From Blattamonas nauphoetae (Eukaryota; Preaxostyla; Oxymonadida), in the NCBI GenBank assembly GCA_033064195.1, contig JARBJD010000192.1:1-64000 (forward strand): a stretch of DNA of 64,000 nucleotides, given 5' to 3'. Under the pieces are notes generated by a model. It worked only from the letters and a program-made list of their open reading frames with translations, searched no databases and had not been told where the DNA came from. Below, piece by piece: positions 13,605-24,699 of this stretch; the stretch's first letter is position 1, and the number at the start of each line of letters is the position of its first letter. The translations under genes and the position numbers were made by a program.

Positions 13605-14202
13605 TAGTGGTGTCACCAAACCGTCCGGTGTCACCAATCCGGCCTTTTTTCTGTGAGGGACTATTTTGGTCAAACTAAGAAAAATATAAAATTTGAGAAT
13701 TATACTCCCACCCGATCCCGAGAAAACCTCAAAATACGTTTAACGTTCCGAATACACACATTTTTTTCAACTTTTTGCCCTCATTTCTCCACAACCAGCC
13801 ATCCGTTTTAAATCAAATAAAAGGCATTATCGTCGGATAGATCTCGACAAAAGATGAACAAAAAATAAAAGGATTTTTTTCCTAAGAAAATTTTGTTGAG
13901 AAAAATATGGGTTTTTTCCGATCTTCCCAAATACCCAGAATTTTTTCTCCACATTTTTTTCAAAATGTTCGTTTCACCGAAAAAACGTCTCTCTGAAAAT
14001 TTTCGTCGAAATCGATTCGTTGGTTGTCGAGATATTGCCAAAACGATTTTTTTCATCGGGCAAAAGGGGGTATTTTGAGGTTTTCTCGGGATCGCGTGGG
14101 AGTATAATTCTTCAATTTCAGATTTTTCTTAGTTTGACCGATATTGATTTTTCCAGAAAAAAGGCCGGATTGGTGACATGGGACATATTGGTGACACAAC
14201 TA
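13605..14202. mobile_element. MITE A, 598 bp, TAGTGGTGTCACCAA ends, 3-bp TCA target repeat
   Basis: The left end starts TAGTGGTGTCACCAA. The complement of the right end starts TAGTTGTGTCACCAA, and the two stay similar for about 50 bp (both reach CAATCCGGCCTTTTTTCTG). TCA flanks both sides (13602-13604, 14203-14205). It shares the GGTCAAACTAAGAAAAA...palindromic core (13668 to about 14144) with element B, so the two are relatives. It landed inside the left target repeat of hAT-like element 2. Confidence 0.8.
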
Positions 14203-14208
14203 TCAATA

Positions 14209-17200
14209 TAGGCATGGGCAACAGTCAGTCAAAAATGACCGAGTCCAGTCACCAAAAAAAATCGAGTCAGTGACACATCCCCAAAAGTCCAATATATGAG
14301 GAATCCAGACCAAAAATGCCCCTATTCCAATCGAACAGTAATACAACAGAAAGGATCGTCACCTCAATATCCTGGTTTTTCCTCTCAAAAACTCGTTCAC
14401 AATCTCCTTTCTCTTTCAATCAATTTTCTTGGGATTTCTTTCACATTTCACACTATTTTTGAGAGATACACTCATTTTCAGATAAATCAAACGAATTTAG
14501 CCATATGTCATCGATTCACCCCATACTTTTGTCGAGAGTCACTTTGAGTCACTGATCCGCCCATGTAATCATGCAAAAAGTCACCAGACTGAAATTCCTT
14601 CTTTTTCACTTTTTTTAGCTATTTGACAAAAGGAAACTGATTTTGACCATCTGGAATCGCGCACGCACGCCTATGATCCATAGAGAAAACAAGGGTAACA
14701 CCATCGGTGGGTGCTTCTGTATGAACGGTTGATCCTATTTCATTGTTATTTTTTATCAGAATATCACCAGTCTTCCTTCCAGACCATCAACACTGAACAC
14801 AATCACCATGGGGACAACTGACAGTATTGCGTCCTTAACCATCACAGGTATGCTCAACTATGTTTGGGAATGTAAATATTGTCATTATTCTCTGCTCAGT
14901 CAACGTATCTCACTCAATATTGAGAGTGGCTGAACCCCTCCAATGATCATGACAAAATCTTGACTCATATCGATATAGTTCCGCATTTACCAACAAGAAA
15001 AGGTATTTTGTGAAACATTGTTGCTTTTGTGGTTCACGTTTGATCTTCACGGTTTCTCCCCAGATAAACCATTTTAGTTCAGCTTTCTTTTATCCTTCTC
15101 TCTCCTTCTTCATCCCTCATATTTCTCTCTTCGCAGTATCTTTGATACATACTCATTTACTCCCCGTCCCCTCACCAATCTTCCAACTCCACATCTTCAT
15201 ATTCGGATCGTATCCGTCATCGACCGCAATCCGATCGAAGGACGCCACCATCTCAGTCTCCACCTCTGGACCGAATGTATGATGAAGAATGAATCAGCTA
15301 TAGCTTCAGTTCCAGAAAGAGAACCGTAAATTAAGTAGTTGGAACAAATCAAGAATCAAGAGTGAAAATGGGGAGTGGGAAGTCAGAAGACATCTTTGAA
15401 GAACTCAGGAAACATGGTTACCATACACAGAATGTGAGGGATCTTTACTGGCAGATCTACTTCGTGCTACTGCTGCCGATCTACATTGTGGTTCCGCTGG
15501 TCTTTGTCCAGATGGACTCTGGGGCTGTGGGGATGGCGACTTGGCTGTTCATGTCGTCTGCGATCATCTGCAGCATCCCGGCCTCTGTGAACATTTCGGT
15601 GATGTTCCTGCTGGTTGCGACTCGGTGACTGGCTGAATCGGAGTTGGCGGTGTTCGTCATGCCCAACCTGGGTTTCCTGACGCCGATGACACGGGAGGCC
15701 CCCAACTTCCGTACTACATGCAATTCTGGCAGATGACGGCGATCTCAGCAGGACGGATTCGAGACTTCCTCCTTCTGCCAGAAATGAAGATTGAGGAACG
15801 AGCAGCACCTTTCGACGCATCGCTGTCGATCACAACCGAAGGAGGGGAGTTCAGATGGGGAGAAGCGCCTGATGTTCCCCTGACCGAAGCAGAACAAGGA
15901 GAGCTTGAAGCAAATCGGAAAGAGGAAGCAAAGAAAGCGAAGCAGGACAAAGCGAAGACAGCCACAGTGGAACACACTGAGATGGTTGTGGATTGTCCAA
16001 CTGAGTCACTGGAAACATTCCAATACTCCCTCCTCCTCGCCCTCTCCCTCATCCAGGAAACCTCGTGTCTCCGTGCTGACCGACGTGTGCCTCGAAATCC
16101 CCACTGGTTCGCTGACGATGGTTGTGGGAGGTGTCGGAAGTGGGAAGTTGTCGCTTACTGTTGCAATCACTGGAGATGTCGAGTGTGTGAACGGAAGAGT
16201 CTGCGTGAGAGGGTCAATTGCGTTCTGCCCTCAGATTGCGTGGATCAACAACAGCACTGTTCGCGGGAGAAAGACGATGCCGACGATGATGCTTACGATG
16301 TACATGGAAGCCGCGATGATGATGAACGTCAACCTGAAGCGTAAGGCACAGTTTCTGTACCTTCCCGAGATGGAGGAAGTTGAGGACAGCGCGGAGACAC
16401 GACTTCGCGATCCGTCGATTGCGGTAGAGATTGAAGGAGCGTCGTTCAAATGGGGAGATGCGCCGGCGATTCCTCTGACGCAAGCGGAAGAGACGCAGCT
16501 GAAGAAAGAGGCGGAGAAGAGGAAGAAAGAAGCGAAGGCCGCAGCAGCGTTGCGAGCACAGACGAACCCTTCTTCTGGATTCGGGCACGAGATGACAGAC
16601 GCCCCTTCGACGGAACCGTTCACAGAGGGAAGCGAGGGAGTGTTCAAAATGGCAGCTTGCAACGAGGACGCGATGGATGGAGAATTCAACGAGGACGAAG
16701 CGGCGTCGAACACGATCGACCCTCCAGCGACGCCGACGATGACACCAACATCGCCTCGGACGCCAACAGCGATGAGCACAGCGAGCAGTGGAGACGGGCC
16801 GACGCTGCAGGAGATGAACATCTCGATCCGGAAAGGGTCGCTGACGATGATTGTGGGAGAAGTTGGGAGTGGGAAGTCGTCGTTTGGAGCAGCGATTGTC
16901 GGGGACATTGAGAGGATGTCGGGGACAGTGAAGGTGGAAGGAGGGATCACGTACTGCCCGCAGACGCCGTGGATCTACAACAACACAGTTCGAGGGAACA
17001 TCACGTTCAGCGCGGCGTTCGACGAAGAGAAGTATTGGGAGACAGTTCGTGTGTGTGCGCTGGAACCGGACTTCAAAGTATTTGCACCTGGGTACGAGAC
17101 GGCGATTGGGGAGAAGGGGTGAACCTGAGTGGAGGGCAGAAGGCACGCATCCAGCTTGCGCGTGCGATGTACTCGGACAGATACATTGTCGTGCTGGACG

Positions 17201-17952
17201 ACCCGCTCCCGGCTGTCGACGTGCATGTTGGGCGGATGCTGATGGACGACTGTATTTTGGGAAGACTGAAAGGACAGACTGTTGTGCTGATGACGAATCA
17301 GATCCATTTTTTGGATAGAGCGGACAAGGTGGTGACGTTGAAGGATGGAAAGATCATTGGCCAGGGGCGATATGAAGAGCTGAGAGAGCAGGGGAGCAAT
17401 TTTGATGAATTCATCAACCAGAAGGAAAAGAAAGAGAAGAAAAAAGAGAAGGAAAAGAAAGGACCTGCTCAGCATGAAAAAATCAAAGCAGACTCAACAT
17501 TCGTCGCGACACAAGAAGAGGAGCAGATCAAGAAACTCAAACCAACTCGTGCTCATGAAGAAGATGCAGAGAACACCTCAACCAGTGCGGATCTGCTCAC
17601 AAATGCTGACGAACACGACATCGACTGCGATTTCTGCGTCTGAGACCATTCACTTCATGTAAAAATCAGTTTTAATGGATTCTTCTTTTGTGGGTGAGTG
17701 GTTGTAATCACAGAAAGTCTCTTCTTTCTCATCTCCAAATGTGATAAGTACGAAATATGGGTTGATCAACTCACACATCGGTTGAATGATCAGATAACAA
17801 TTTGTCCCAATTTTGAACATGATTTAAACATAATGATCACTTTGGGCGCACGAATGATGACCATATCACAATTTCTCTCAAATCACTTCAAAAAAAGGGC
17901 CAAATTGAGTCAGTCCAAAATTTTTGTGTCAGGTGACTGGTGCCCATGCCTA
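14209..17952. mobile_element. hAT-like non-autonomous element 2 carrying an ABC-transporter fragment
   Basis: The ends are TAGGCATGGGCAACAGTCA and, on the complement of the right side, TAGGCATGGGCACCAGTCA, the same family as element 1. The right target copy is TTTCAATA (17953-17960). The left copy is the same eight bases but has been split by MITE A: TTTCA at 13600-13604, then ATA at 14206-14208. No transposase frame is seen. About 2.3 kb of the 3.7 kb is a disrupted ABCC-type transporter. The 14.3-15.3 kb part holds no gene I recognise. Confidence 0.87.
15368..17643 (+). pseudogene. Partial, rearranged ABCC (MRP-type) transporter inside hAT-like element 2
   Basis: Seen: a membrane-span remnant (FVLLLPIYIVVPLVF), then a linker, then the first half of a nucleotide-binding domain with a damaged Walker A (GGVGSGKLS, Leu where Ser/Thr is needed) ending at PQIAWINNSTVRG. 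The linker plus this half-domain then occurs again, now with an intact Walker A (GEVGSGKSS, near 16.86 kb), PQTPWIYNNTVRGN, signature LSGGQKARIQLARA, Walker B IVVLDDP and an H-loop region TNQIHFL that has Asn in place of the usual His. The tail is Lys/Glu-rich. Frame breaks lie between about 15.63 and 16.1 kb and near 17.12 kb (one base short before VNLSGGQ). The second transmembrane and nucleotide-binding halves are absent. It lies wholly between the element's terminal repeats, so it is probably a captured host fragment. Confidence 0.82.
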
Positions 17953-19214
17953 TTTCAATAAACCGAACTTTTCATAAACCCGTAACATGGGGCTTGAAAA
18001 TTATATATTGGTCAAACTAAGAAAAATAAAATTGGGTTCCACGCCAAAAACCCTGTGTCGGGAGAAAACCTCAAAATACCCCCTTTTGCCCGATAACAAA
18101 AAATTGTTTCGGCAATATCTCAACAACCAGTGAACCGATTTTGATGAAGTTTTTCACAAAAACGTTTTTTTGGCGAAATGAACATTTTGAACAAAAATTG
18201 GAGAAAAAATTCTGGATATTTGGGATAATGGAAAAAAACCCATATTTTTCTCGACAAAAAATTCTTAGACAAAAAAATCGTTTATTTTTTGAGCAGCTTT
18301 TGTCGAGATCTTTATGATCACAATGCATTTTATTTGATTCAAAACGGATGGCTGGTTGTGGAGAAATGAGGGCAAAAAGTTGAAAAAAGTGTGTGGATTC
18401 CTAAAGGAAACAGTATTTTGAGGTTTTCTCCCGACACAGGGGTTTCGGCGCGGAACCAAATTTTATTTTTCTTAGTTTGACCCATCAAAATTTTTCAATC
18501 CCCAATGTACGGATTTTTGAATATGTACGGATTATTGACACTACTATGATACTATAATTTCACCGACTAAATCACCAACTAGATTCGTTTATTATGATCT
18601 CTAAAAACCATGACCATATTGATCTCTGGGATAGTGAAGCGATTCCATTCAGAAACACGTCTCAATCATTTCTTTGTTTTATCGGAGCTTATGATGCCTC
18701 TGGAGCCAAGATCTCGTGGAAAGTGTGCCTTGTATTTTCATTGATGTTTAAGGATTTGATGGAATGGTTTGTTGAAATTGTCCTCGTGTTGGACAATCGA
18801 CTCAAACAATGGCCATCTGCACCGTTTCTGACCTCTGACGATATTCAGATTGACAACAATCGTGTTGCTTGCATCAGTTTGTTGATTTTTTTATTTTCTT
18901 CCTCGTTTCAGATCCTCCTCCATCAACCAGTCCAACACTTCGTGAGAACGCCTTCTCATCTGACCTTTCTGCCATCTGCGAACTTTTCCTGACATCTCTT
19001 CTGATTCTTGAAGATCATCATTCGTTCGACTCTCCTCCTGATCCGGACGATCCTTCTCTCATCTTCTGTTTGATGATGATTGCCATTTGGGATTCTTTTG
19101 TGAAATCGAAGGATATCATCATTCCAAAACCATCTCCACTTGATCATGTCGCCACATTAATCAAAAACCGGTACGAGTTGCACGCGAATACTCGTGACAA
19201 CTCGGATGTGATGT

Positions 19215-20082
19215 GGGTGATTCTCAGTGAAATAAGGCAAGCGTCGCCAAATTACACAGACGCCGAAACTCTCCAAAATAATCAACTATTTTGGCAAAAT
19301 CATACCCCGTGCCCCCTCACCAAAAATTTCAAATATGCCTATTTTCGAAAAAGAATCACACTTTTGATGAAATTTTGTGATTTTGAGGGTGAAAAGAAGC
19401 TGCCCATTTTGGCCCGATCCAGCCCATTATTTGTTTCAACACTTCACAAAGATCCTTTTTTCTATGGTACTTTTGAGAATTCACCAATAGTCTTCACAGC
19501 CCCCCTGCTCTTGAGCGGGGGGCTGTGAAGACTATCCGACATTATGAAAAAGTGTCTGGAAAAAGGATCGGGTGAAGTGTAGATGAATTTATTTCTCCAA
19601 AACCCGGTCTCAAATCGAGAAATAATTGCAAAAATATCGTGAAATGGAGTTAAATCAAGCAACTGTTAAAATAGTGGAGGGGGGCACGGGGTAGGATCAT
19701 GCCACTATTTTCGTCTATCATCTCGAAATACATCATTTGTGAACTTTTTTCATTTTCAAAAAAACATGGAATTTCTCTCGATCAACACAGAAATTTCACG
19801 TTTTTTCCATTTTTCTCTTTCATGGATGATTTATCTCTGTTCTATCACACAGATACATCTTTTTTTGTTGATTTATATCCTTTCTCTCTCTTTAAACTTC
19901 TTCTGTGAGAAAAAGTGTGTAAAAATGTGCTGATCTTAAAACGGCTATTTCGAGCGCGATCATGCTTGAAATCCAAAAATTCATATGTCCTCTGTCTGCA
20001 GAGCAGATGTGTAAGAAATAGGGAAAAAATAAATTTTCCCAACGCACCATAGTGTTTTGCCTTAATTGACTGTGAATCACCC
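19215..20082. mobile_element. 868-bp foldback MITE in exon 2, GGGTGATTC ends
   Basis: The ends GGGTGATTCTCAGT and (complement) GGGTGATTCACAGT continue into a shared AAGGCAA. ATGT flanks both sides (19211-19214, 20083-20086), although 2-4 bp are possible because the end bases are ambiguous. Large inner parts are also inverted copies of each other (for example GGCACGGGGTA near 19.69 kb and its complement near 19.30 kb). Removing the element and one ATGT restores an exon the same length as in the paralogue. Confidence 0.85.
19487..19535. repeat. Perfect 19-bp-stem hairpin at the heart of the foldback MITE
   Basis: ATAGTCTTCACAGCCCCCC is followed by T, GCTC, TT, GAGC and then the exact complement of the stem. 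The four-base arms also pair, so only a TT tip and one T bulge stay unpaired. Confidence 0.9.
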
Positions 20083-21341
20083 ATGTCTCACGAAGCAATC
20101 AGAGACGACTTTTTATCAATTATGAATCATCTTTCACAGTTTGGAGAATGGATCTTACCTGAAGATTCTATGTTCCGAAAGGAGGATGTGGAACACTCGA
20201 AAGGACTTGTGGATGTTGTGAAGGATGTTCAGAAGCGATACTCAAAAGAGAAGGTGCGAGAAGAGTTCGACTCGTTTGAGGGATGGAAAGGATTGATGAG
20301 GAAGATTGTTGCGAGTGAGGAAACTGTGGTGTGCTTCTTGTTTTCGTGTTTGATTTGAATTGTTGTTTATGTTTCAGTGTGACATCTCGTTTCTGCGAAC
20401 CTGGATCTTCCGACCGACTCTGACGTCTCTTCTGTCGAAACACCAACACTTGATGTCCCTTCGCCCTCCTTCACTCCCACTCCCGTCTACTCACCTCGCA
20501 TCGTCGCTGACAGATTATTCGCTTCCTTCTTCAGAATTCAATCAACTCCCTTTCAATCCAAATGAGACAGATGGTAAGTCGACACTTGAATCGTCAACTG
20601 TCAACTCTGATCTTCATCGTGACTCCTCTTCGTCTCTCACGCTCTCCCAAACTGGCACTGACCCTTCATCATCATCACTCTCACTTGAGGCACAACCACC
20701 ACCGTCACTGGACACACAATCATCCATCTCGCCTGCCCGATCAGACACTGGTTGGATGATCCGCACTCTCCACAACCTCATGTCTGCTCCTCTTCTCCAA
20801 TCTCCTCCTCTGCGTTCAACTGATTATCCAACGATTAACGACATCATTCGACTTGACAAGATACCATTTGATCCCAACGAGACGTTCCACTCAACTCTGT
20901 TTGATGAGGAAGATGCTGAAACGATTGTCAATTCACTCACTCGCTGTTCCCTTGTGTGTGACCACCACGGAGATCTGTCCCACGTTGATGATCCACCATC
21001 CTTCGTCGATCGTCTTTTCTGGATCCTCAGCAGTTCGAATCCCCGCCTTCGCATTCAGTCTCTTTTCATGTTGATGCTAATTGTCACTGAAATGGGAGTA
21101 GAGATTGTGAACGAATCGCATCTCCACAACCTTCGCAATGCATTTATAGTGGTGTTAGAAACCCGCCAATTGAGAAAAACCCGCAACCCATGTCAGAAAC
21201 CCGCCATATGGTTGTTTCGCCATTGGGTGAATATCACATCAAAATCATACTTTTTAACATCAAATATATGGGAAAAAGATTTCTAGCAGAAATATCTCAG
21301 GAGAGTGAATAAGAAAATAATGGGTCAGTATTTGAATCAAA

Positions 21342-22801
21342 ATGACCAATTCTATTTCAATCGACGTGATGCACCAGATCCTCCTGAGTATTGGATTCAG
21401 ACGGCCATATTCAGCTCAACCAAAAGAATTTCTGAACAAGGAAGGTCAGATCCAGGCAGTTAAGTCAATCACACCATCTGGAGTTGATGATGCTTCGTCC
21501 TGGGCAGTGAACAGAGCCAGAATCGCAGTTATTGAAGGAAGACCCGTGGGTGAAGGAGGACGGCCACCTATTCTGTATGACGCGGAAAAGACTCGACTTG
21601 TCGATGAGATCCTGGAACTTAACGACGTTGGAGTCTATCCCACTTACTACGAAATAAGTTTGATGGTATCCCTCATTTTTTTATTATTCTTCAGGTAAAA
21701 GCCATCTCAGATGAACGGCCCAGTCTCATTCGCCGCGATGTTGATCCTCCATCAAGAAGTTGGGTATCAACCTTTGTGAAGCATGAGCCTAGGTTGAAAG
21801 GCAGTAAACCAACTGCTATGGCCCTGGCACGAATTCAAGCTCAAACGAAAAGTCATGTCAGGCCGTTTTATCAGCTCTTGCAAAGGTTGGACGATCAGGA
21901 AGTGTACCCACCGTCTCTTCGGATAAATTTCGACGAGACAAGTCTTCTCGCGTCTCAGGCCGTATTCTCGTACCGGGTAGGACCAGCGACCAGAAAGGAG
22001 ACGTTTGTAAAGCCGATCAACCAAATTTTTAGTTGTACCGTTGTTTTCTTCACATGTGCTGACGGGCGGAATTTACGGACACATCTCGTCCTCCCATCGA
22101 AATTCGACATTGAGGAAATAAGGGACAGAGTGGATGACGGAATGGTCATTCATTTCTCACCTAAAGGCTGGATGACAAAAGACGTCCTGGCGGATATACT
22201 ATCGCATTCAGTGAAGCAAGATATTGCGGCAAGAAAGGAGAAAAGACGTTTAGGACCGGAAACCAGAAGTCTTTTGCTGTTTGACGGTCATTCATCAAGA
22301 CGGAACCCAGACCTCTGGCGAGACTTGGCCTCTGAGGGGATCGACGCGGTATGCCTTCCGCCAAACGTCTCTGCCTGGTGTCAGCCGAATGACTTATATG
22401 TGAATGCAAATTTCAAGGCTGAACTCACGACAATGGATCCTCTTCCTTCAAAAACCAAACTATCTGCAAACTTGCCAAAGTGGTTGGACAAACTGGAGTC
22501 CAAAATCCAACGGAGCCTCACAATTGAAAGCACAAAGGCCTCTTTTGCCAACTCTGGCATTTTCCCGGTGAATATGGATGCTGTGTGCGGGACTTGGAGC
22601 GAGGGAACTGGACCTGCTGGCTCTTCTCGCTGTTTCGATATCACCAGTAAGCTCCTGGGAAGTGAGGAAGCCCAAGCTTCATGGAGGGCTGACATCGCAA
22701 GGAAAGCAAGGAGATCATCAGACACCGATCAAAGTGATGTTGAAATGCGTGATCAAGCAAGAAACAGTTTTGTGCATTCAGAAACAGTCGACATTTCATA
22801 A
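21342..22801 (+). CDS. DDE (pogo/Tigger-like DDE_1) transposase, copy 1
   Basis: The exons 21342-21667 and 21697-22801 are joined over a 29-bp GT-AG intron (21668-21696) and give 476 residues. Numbered from the Met at 21776, the catalytic carboxylates are D53 in INFDETS, D170 in LLFDGHSS and D206 in WCQPND, a DD35D layout typical of the IS630/Tc1/pogo-type DDE_1 nucleases. The first exon is where a DNA-binding helix-turn-helix is expected. No break is seen. The protein is identical in the overlapping parts to the one in copy 2, so both copies are recent and probably able to move, or able to supply transposase to related short elements. Confidence 0.88.
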
Positions 22802-22810
22802 ATAGTCGAA

Positions 22811-23257
22811 ATGAGTTCACAATCATCATCAGCTCCAGCACAACCACTGTCGACCCCGTCCCCACAAGCTCTTCAACCGCTGTCGACCCCGTCCCCACAA
22901 GCTCTTCAACCGCTGTCGACCCCGTCCCCACAAGCTCTTCAACCGCTGTCGACCCCGTCCCCACAAGCTCTTCAACCGCTGTCGACCCCGTCCCCACAAG
23001 CTCTTCAACCGCTGTCGACCCCGTCCCCACAAGCTCCTCAACCCTCTTCATGTTTACTCGAATCAAGTGTCGGACTTGGAAAGAAAAGACGTCTTGTTTT
23101 TGACGACGAATCAGAAGGAGAGGAAGAGCGCCTTCTGTGGGAGAAACCGCAGAAGCAACGACGATATGAGACACATCTTGACATTTCAGACTTCGAGTTT
23201 GGGGAGGAGTGGGATATGATGAAGCAGCTTACAACTAATCGACGGAAGAAAACATAA
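22811..23257 (+). CDS. Second protein of the DD35D transposon, copy 1 (148 aa, 11-residue repeats)
   Basis: It starts 9 bp after the transposase stop, on the same strand. After a short Ser/Gln-rich start it has six copies of an 11-residue repeat (PLSTPSPQALQ), then an acidic region (DDESEGEEERLLW) and a basic end (RRKK). No family is recognised. It may be an accessory DNA-binding or targeting protein, or, less likely, a last exon of the transposase by an unseen splice. It is conserved in copy 2 apart from repeat number. Confidence 0.65.
   Translation: MSSQSSSAPAQPLSTPSPQALQPLSTPSPQALQPLSTPSPQALQPLSTPSPQALQPLSTPSPQALQPLSTPSPQAPQPSSCLLESSVGLGKKRRLVFDDESEGEEERLLWEKPQKQRRYETHLDISDFEFGEEWDMMKQLTTNRRKKT
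22844..23041 (+). repeat. 33-bp minisatellite, six units
   Basis: The unit is CCGCTGTCGACCCCGTCCCC followed by ACAAGCTCTTCAA, six near-perfect copies, in frame with the second transposon protein. Confidence 0.93.
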
Positions 23258-23702
23258 TTGAATCTGATTCCATTTCATTGTTGATGTTTCGTTGCTCTTC
23301 AGACAAAAAATGACAACGAGAGAAAGTGAAAGAAATTGTGAGAAATGTGGAAAAAAGTCATTGTATTTTTTGATATTTCTGTTGCGGGTTTTTAGACACT
23401 CAGTTGCGGGTTTTAACACACACACTTGCGGGTTTCTGAACATTTGCGGGTTTCTAACAGGACTATTACAACTAATCGACGGAAGAAAACATAATTGAAT
23501 CTGATTCCATTTCATTGTTGATGTTTCGTTGCTCTTCAGACAAAAAATGACAACGAGAGAAAGTGAAAGAAATTGTGAGAAATGTGGAAAAAAGTCATTG
23601 TATTTTTTGATATTTCTGTTGCGGGTTTTTAGACACTCAGTTGCGGGTTTTAACACACACACTTGCGGGTTTCTGAACATTTGCGGGTTTCTAACAGGAC
23701 TA
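23229..23702 (+). repeat. 237-bp tandem duplication of the transposon's right end
   Basis: 23229-23465 and 23466-23702 are the same sequence. The first unit ends in the terminal repeat (…GGACTA) and is followed at once by TTACAACTAATC, so the junction lies exactly at a TTA that also occurs inside the element at 23229-23231. Confidence 0.93.
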
Positions 23703-24699
23703 TTAGAAGTGGGACAAAGGAAGAACAGACGTTCCTCCTCTGGTTTTGGAACAGGCGATTCGGACTTCTCTCCAAAACTAACACTCCGAGTCTCATCCAG
23801 GAACTCTCCACTTTCGACTACGACGGATTTCTGACAGCAAACTTAACGGAAGATGAGTTGTTGATTGTTTCAATATCGTTCGTTAATGATGTCTGGACAG
23901 GTCGAGGATATACTCAAATAACTCGTCGCTGGGCGAAAGACTTTCTCCTCCGTTTTGAACACAATCAGCAAGTGCTTGCTCGAATCCGTGAGCTTCATCG
24001 GACCAACCCAAATCACCCCTTCTTCGATGAGTCTTCTCTCTTCCAAATCATCCGGTATGCCACACTCCTCTCGTTTGATCATGGGATTGCTTTCCCTGAA
24101 GAATTGGCCAGAATTCTCCTGAACGACCATGAACATATAAATCATCTTCCTCCATCGCTTTATCTGAACCACACATCACTCAACCCGAAATACAGAAGAA
24201 GTATCTTCCCAATCGAAGTTCAATTTGAAAGACAAGCACGCTCGGATCCAGCTGCCTTTCTCGGAACGAACCCAGAAAACATGGTTCAGTATTCCACCCA
24301 ATTTCTTCACACTCCACTTTTTGGCCTCCATTCACTCCTCGTCCGCGGCCTGTTTTGTTCCCTCTCTGAAGAGGAACGATCAAATCTCGCTGTCTTACTC
24401 ACATTGGATAATATCCAAGACACAATGACAGCTGAGTCTATCGGTTTTTTGTCTCTCTTCCCTCCTCCTCTCATCGTTCGACTGATCGTAATAGTCCTGT
24501 TAGAAACCCGCAAATGTTCAGAAACCCGCAAGTGTGTGTGTTAAAACCCGCAACTGAGTGTCTAAAAACCCGCAACAGAAATATCAAAAAATACAATGAC
24601 TTTTTTCCACATTTCTCACAATTTCTTTCACTTTCTCTCGTTGTCATTTTTTGTCTGAAGAGCAACGAAACATCAACAATGAAATGGAATCAGATTCAA

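Larger units (their letters stand above)
13594..18546. mobile_element. Long-TIR foldback element B (TNA family), split by later insertions
   Basis: The left end, TAGATGTTTCA then (after the nested elements) ATAAACCG, pairs with the right end, whose complement reads TAGTAGTGTCAATAATCCG. Both ends run inward to a block starting GGTCAAACTAAG. The target repeat is TGA (13591-13593 and 18547-18549), and the right duplicate has a single CCGCTGATACTATAA at this place. Without its guests (13605-14208 and 14209-17952) the element would be only about 0.6 kb, mostly inverted repeats. No coding capacity is seen. Confidence 0.8.
21147..23702 (+). mobile_element. Autonomous DD35D transposon, copy 1 (TNA family)
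   Basis: The 20-bp ends are TAGTGGTGTTAGAAACCCGC and TAGTCCTGTTAGAAACCCGC (complement of the right). TTA flanks both sides (21144-21146, 23703-23705), and one TTA fits the paralogue's uninterrupted reading (NAFRSGTK against FAFRDGTK). Several ACCCGC/GCGGGT words lie just inside both ends, as expected of transposase-binding sites. It encodes two proteins. It is 2556 bp, against 2451 bp for copy 2. The 105-bp difference equals a 237-bp tandem duplication at its right end minus four 33-bp repeat units. Confidence 0.92.
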
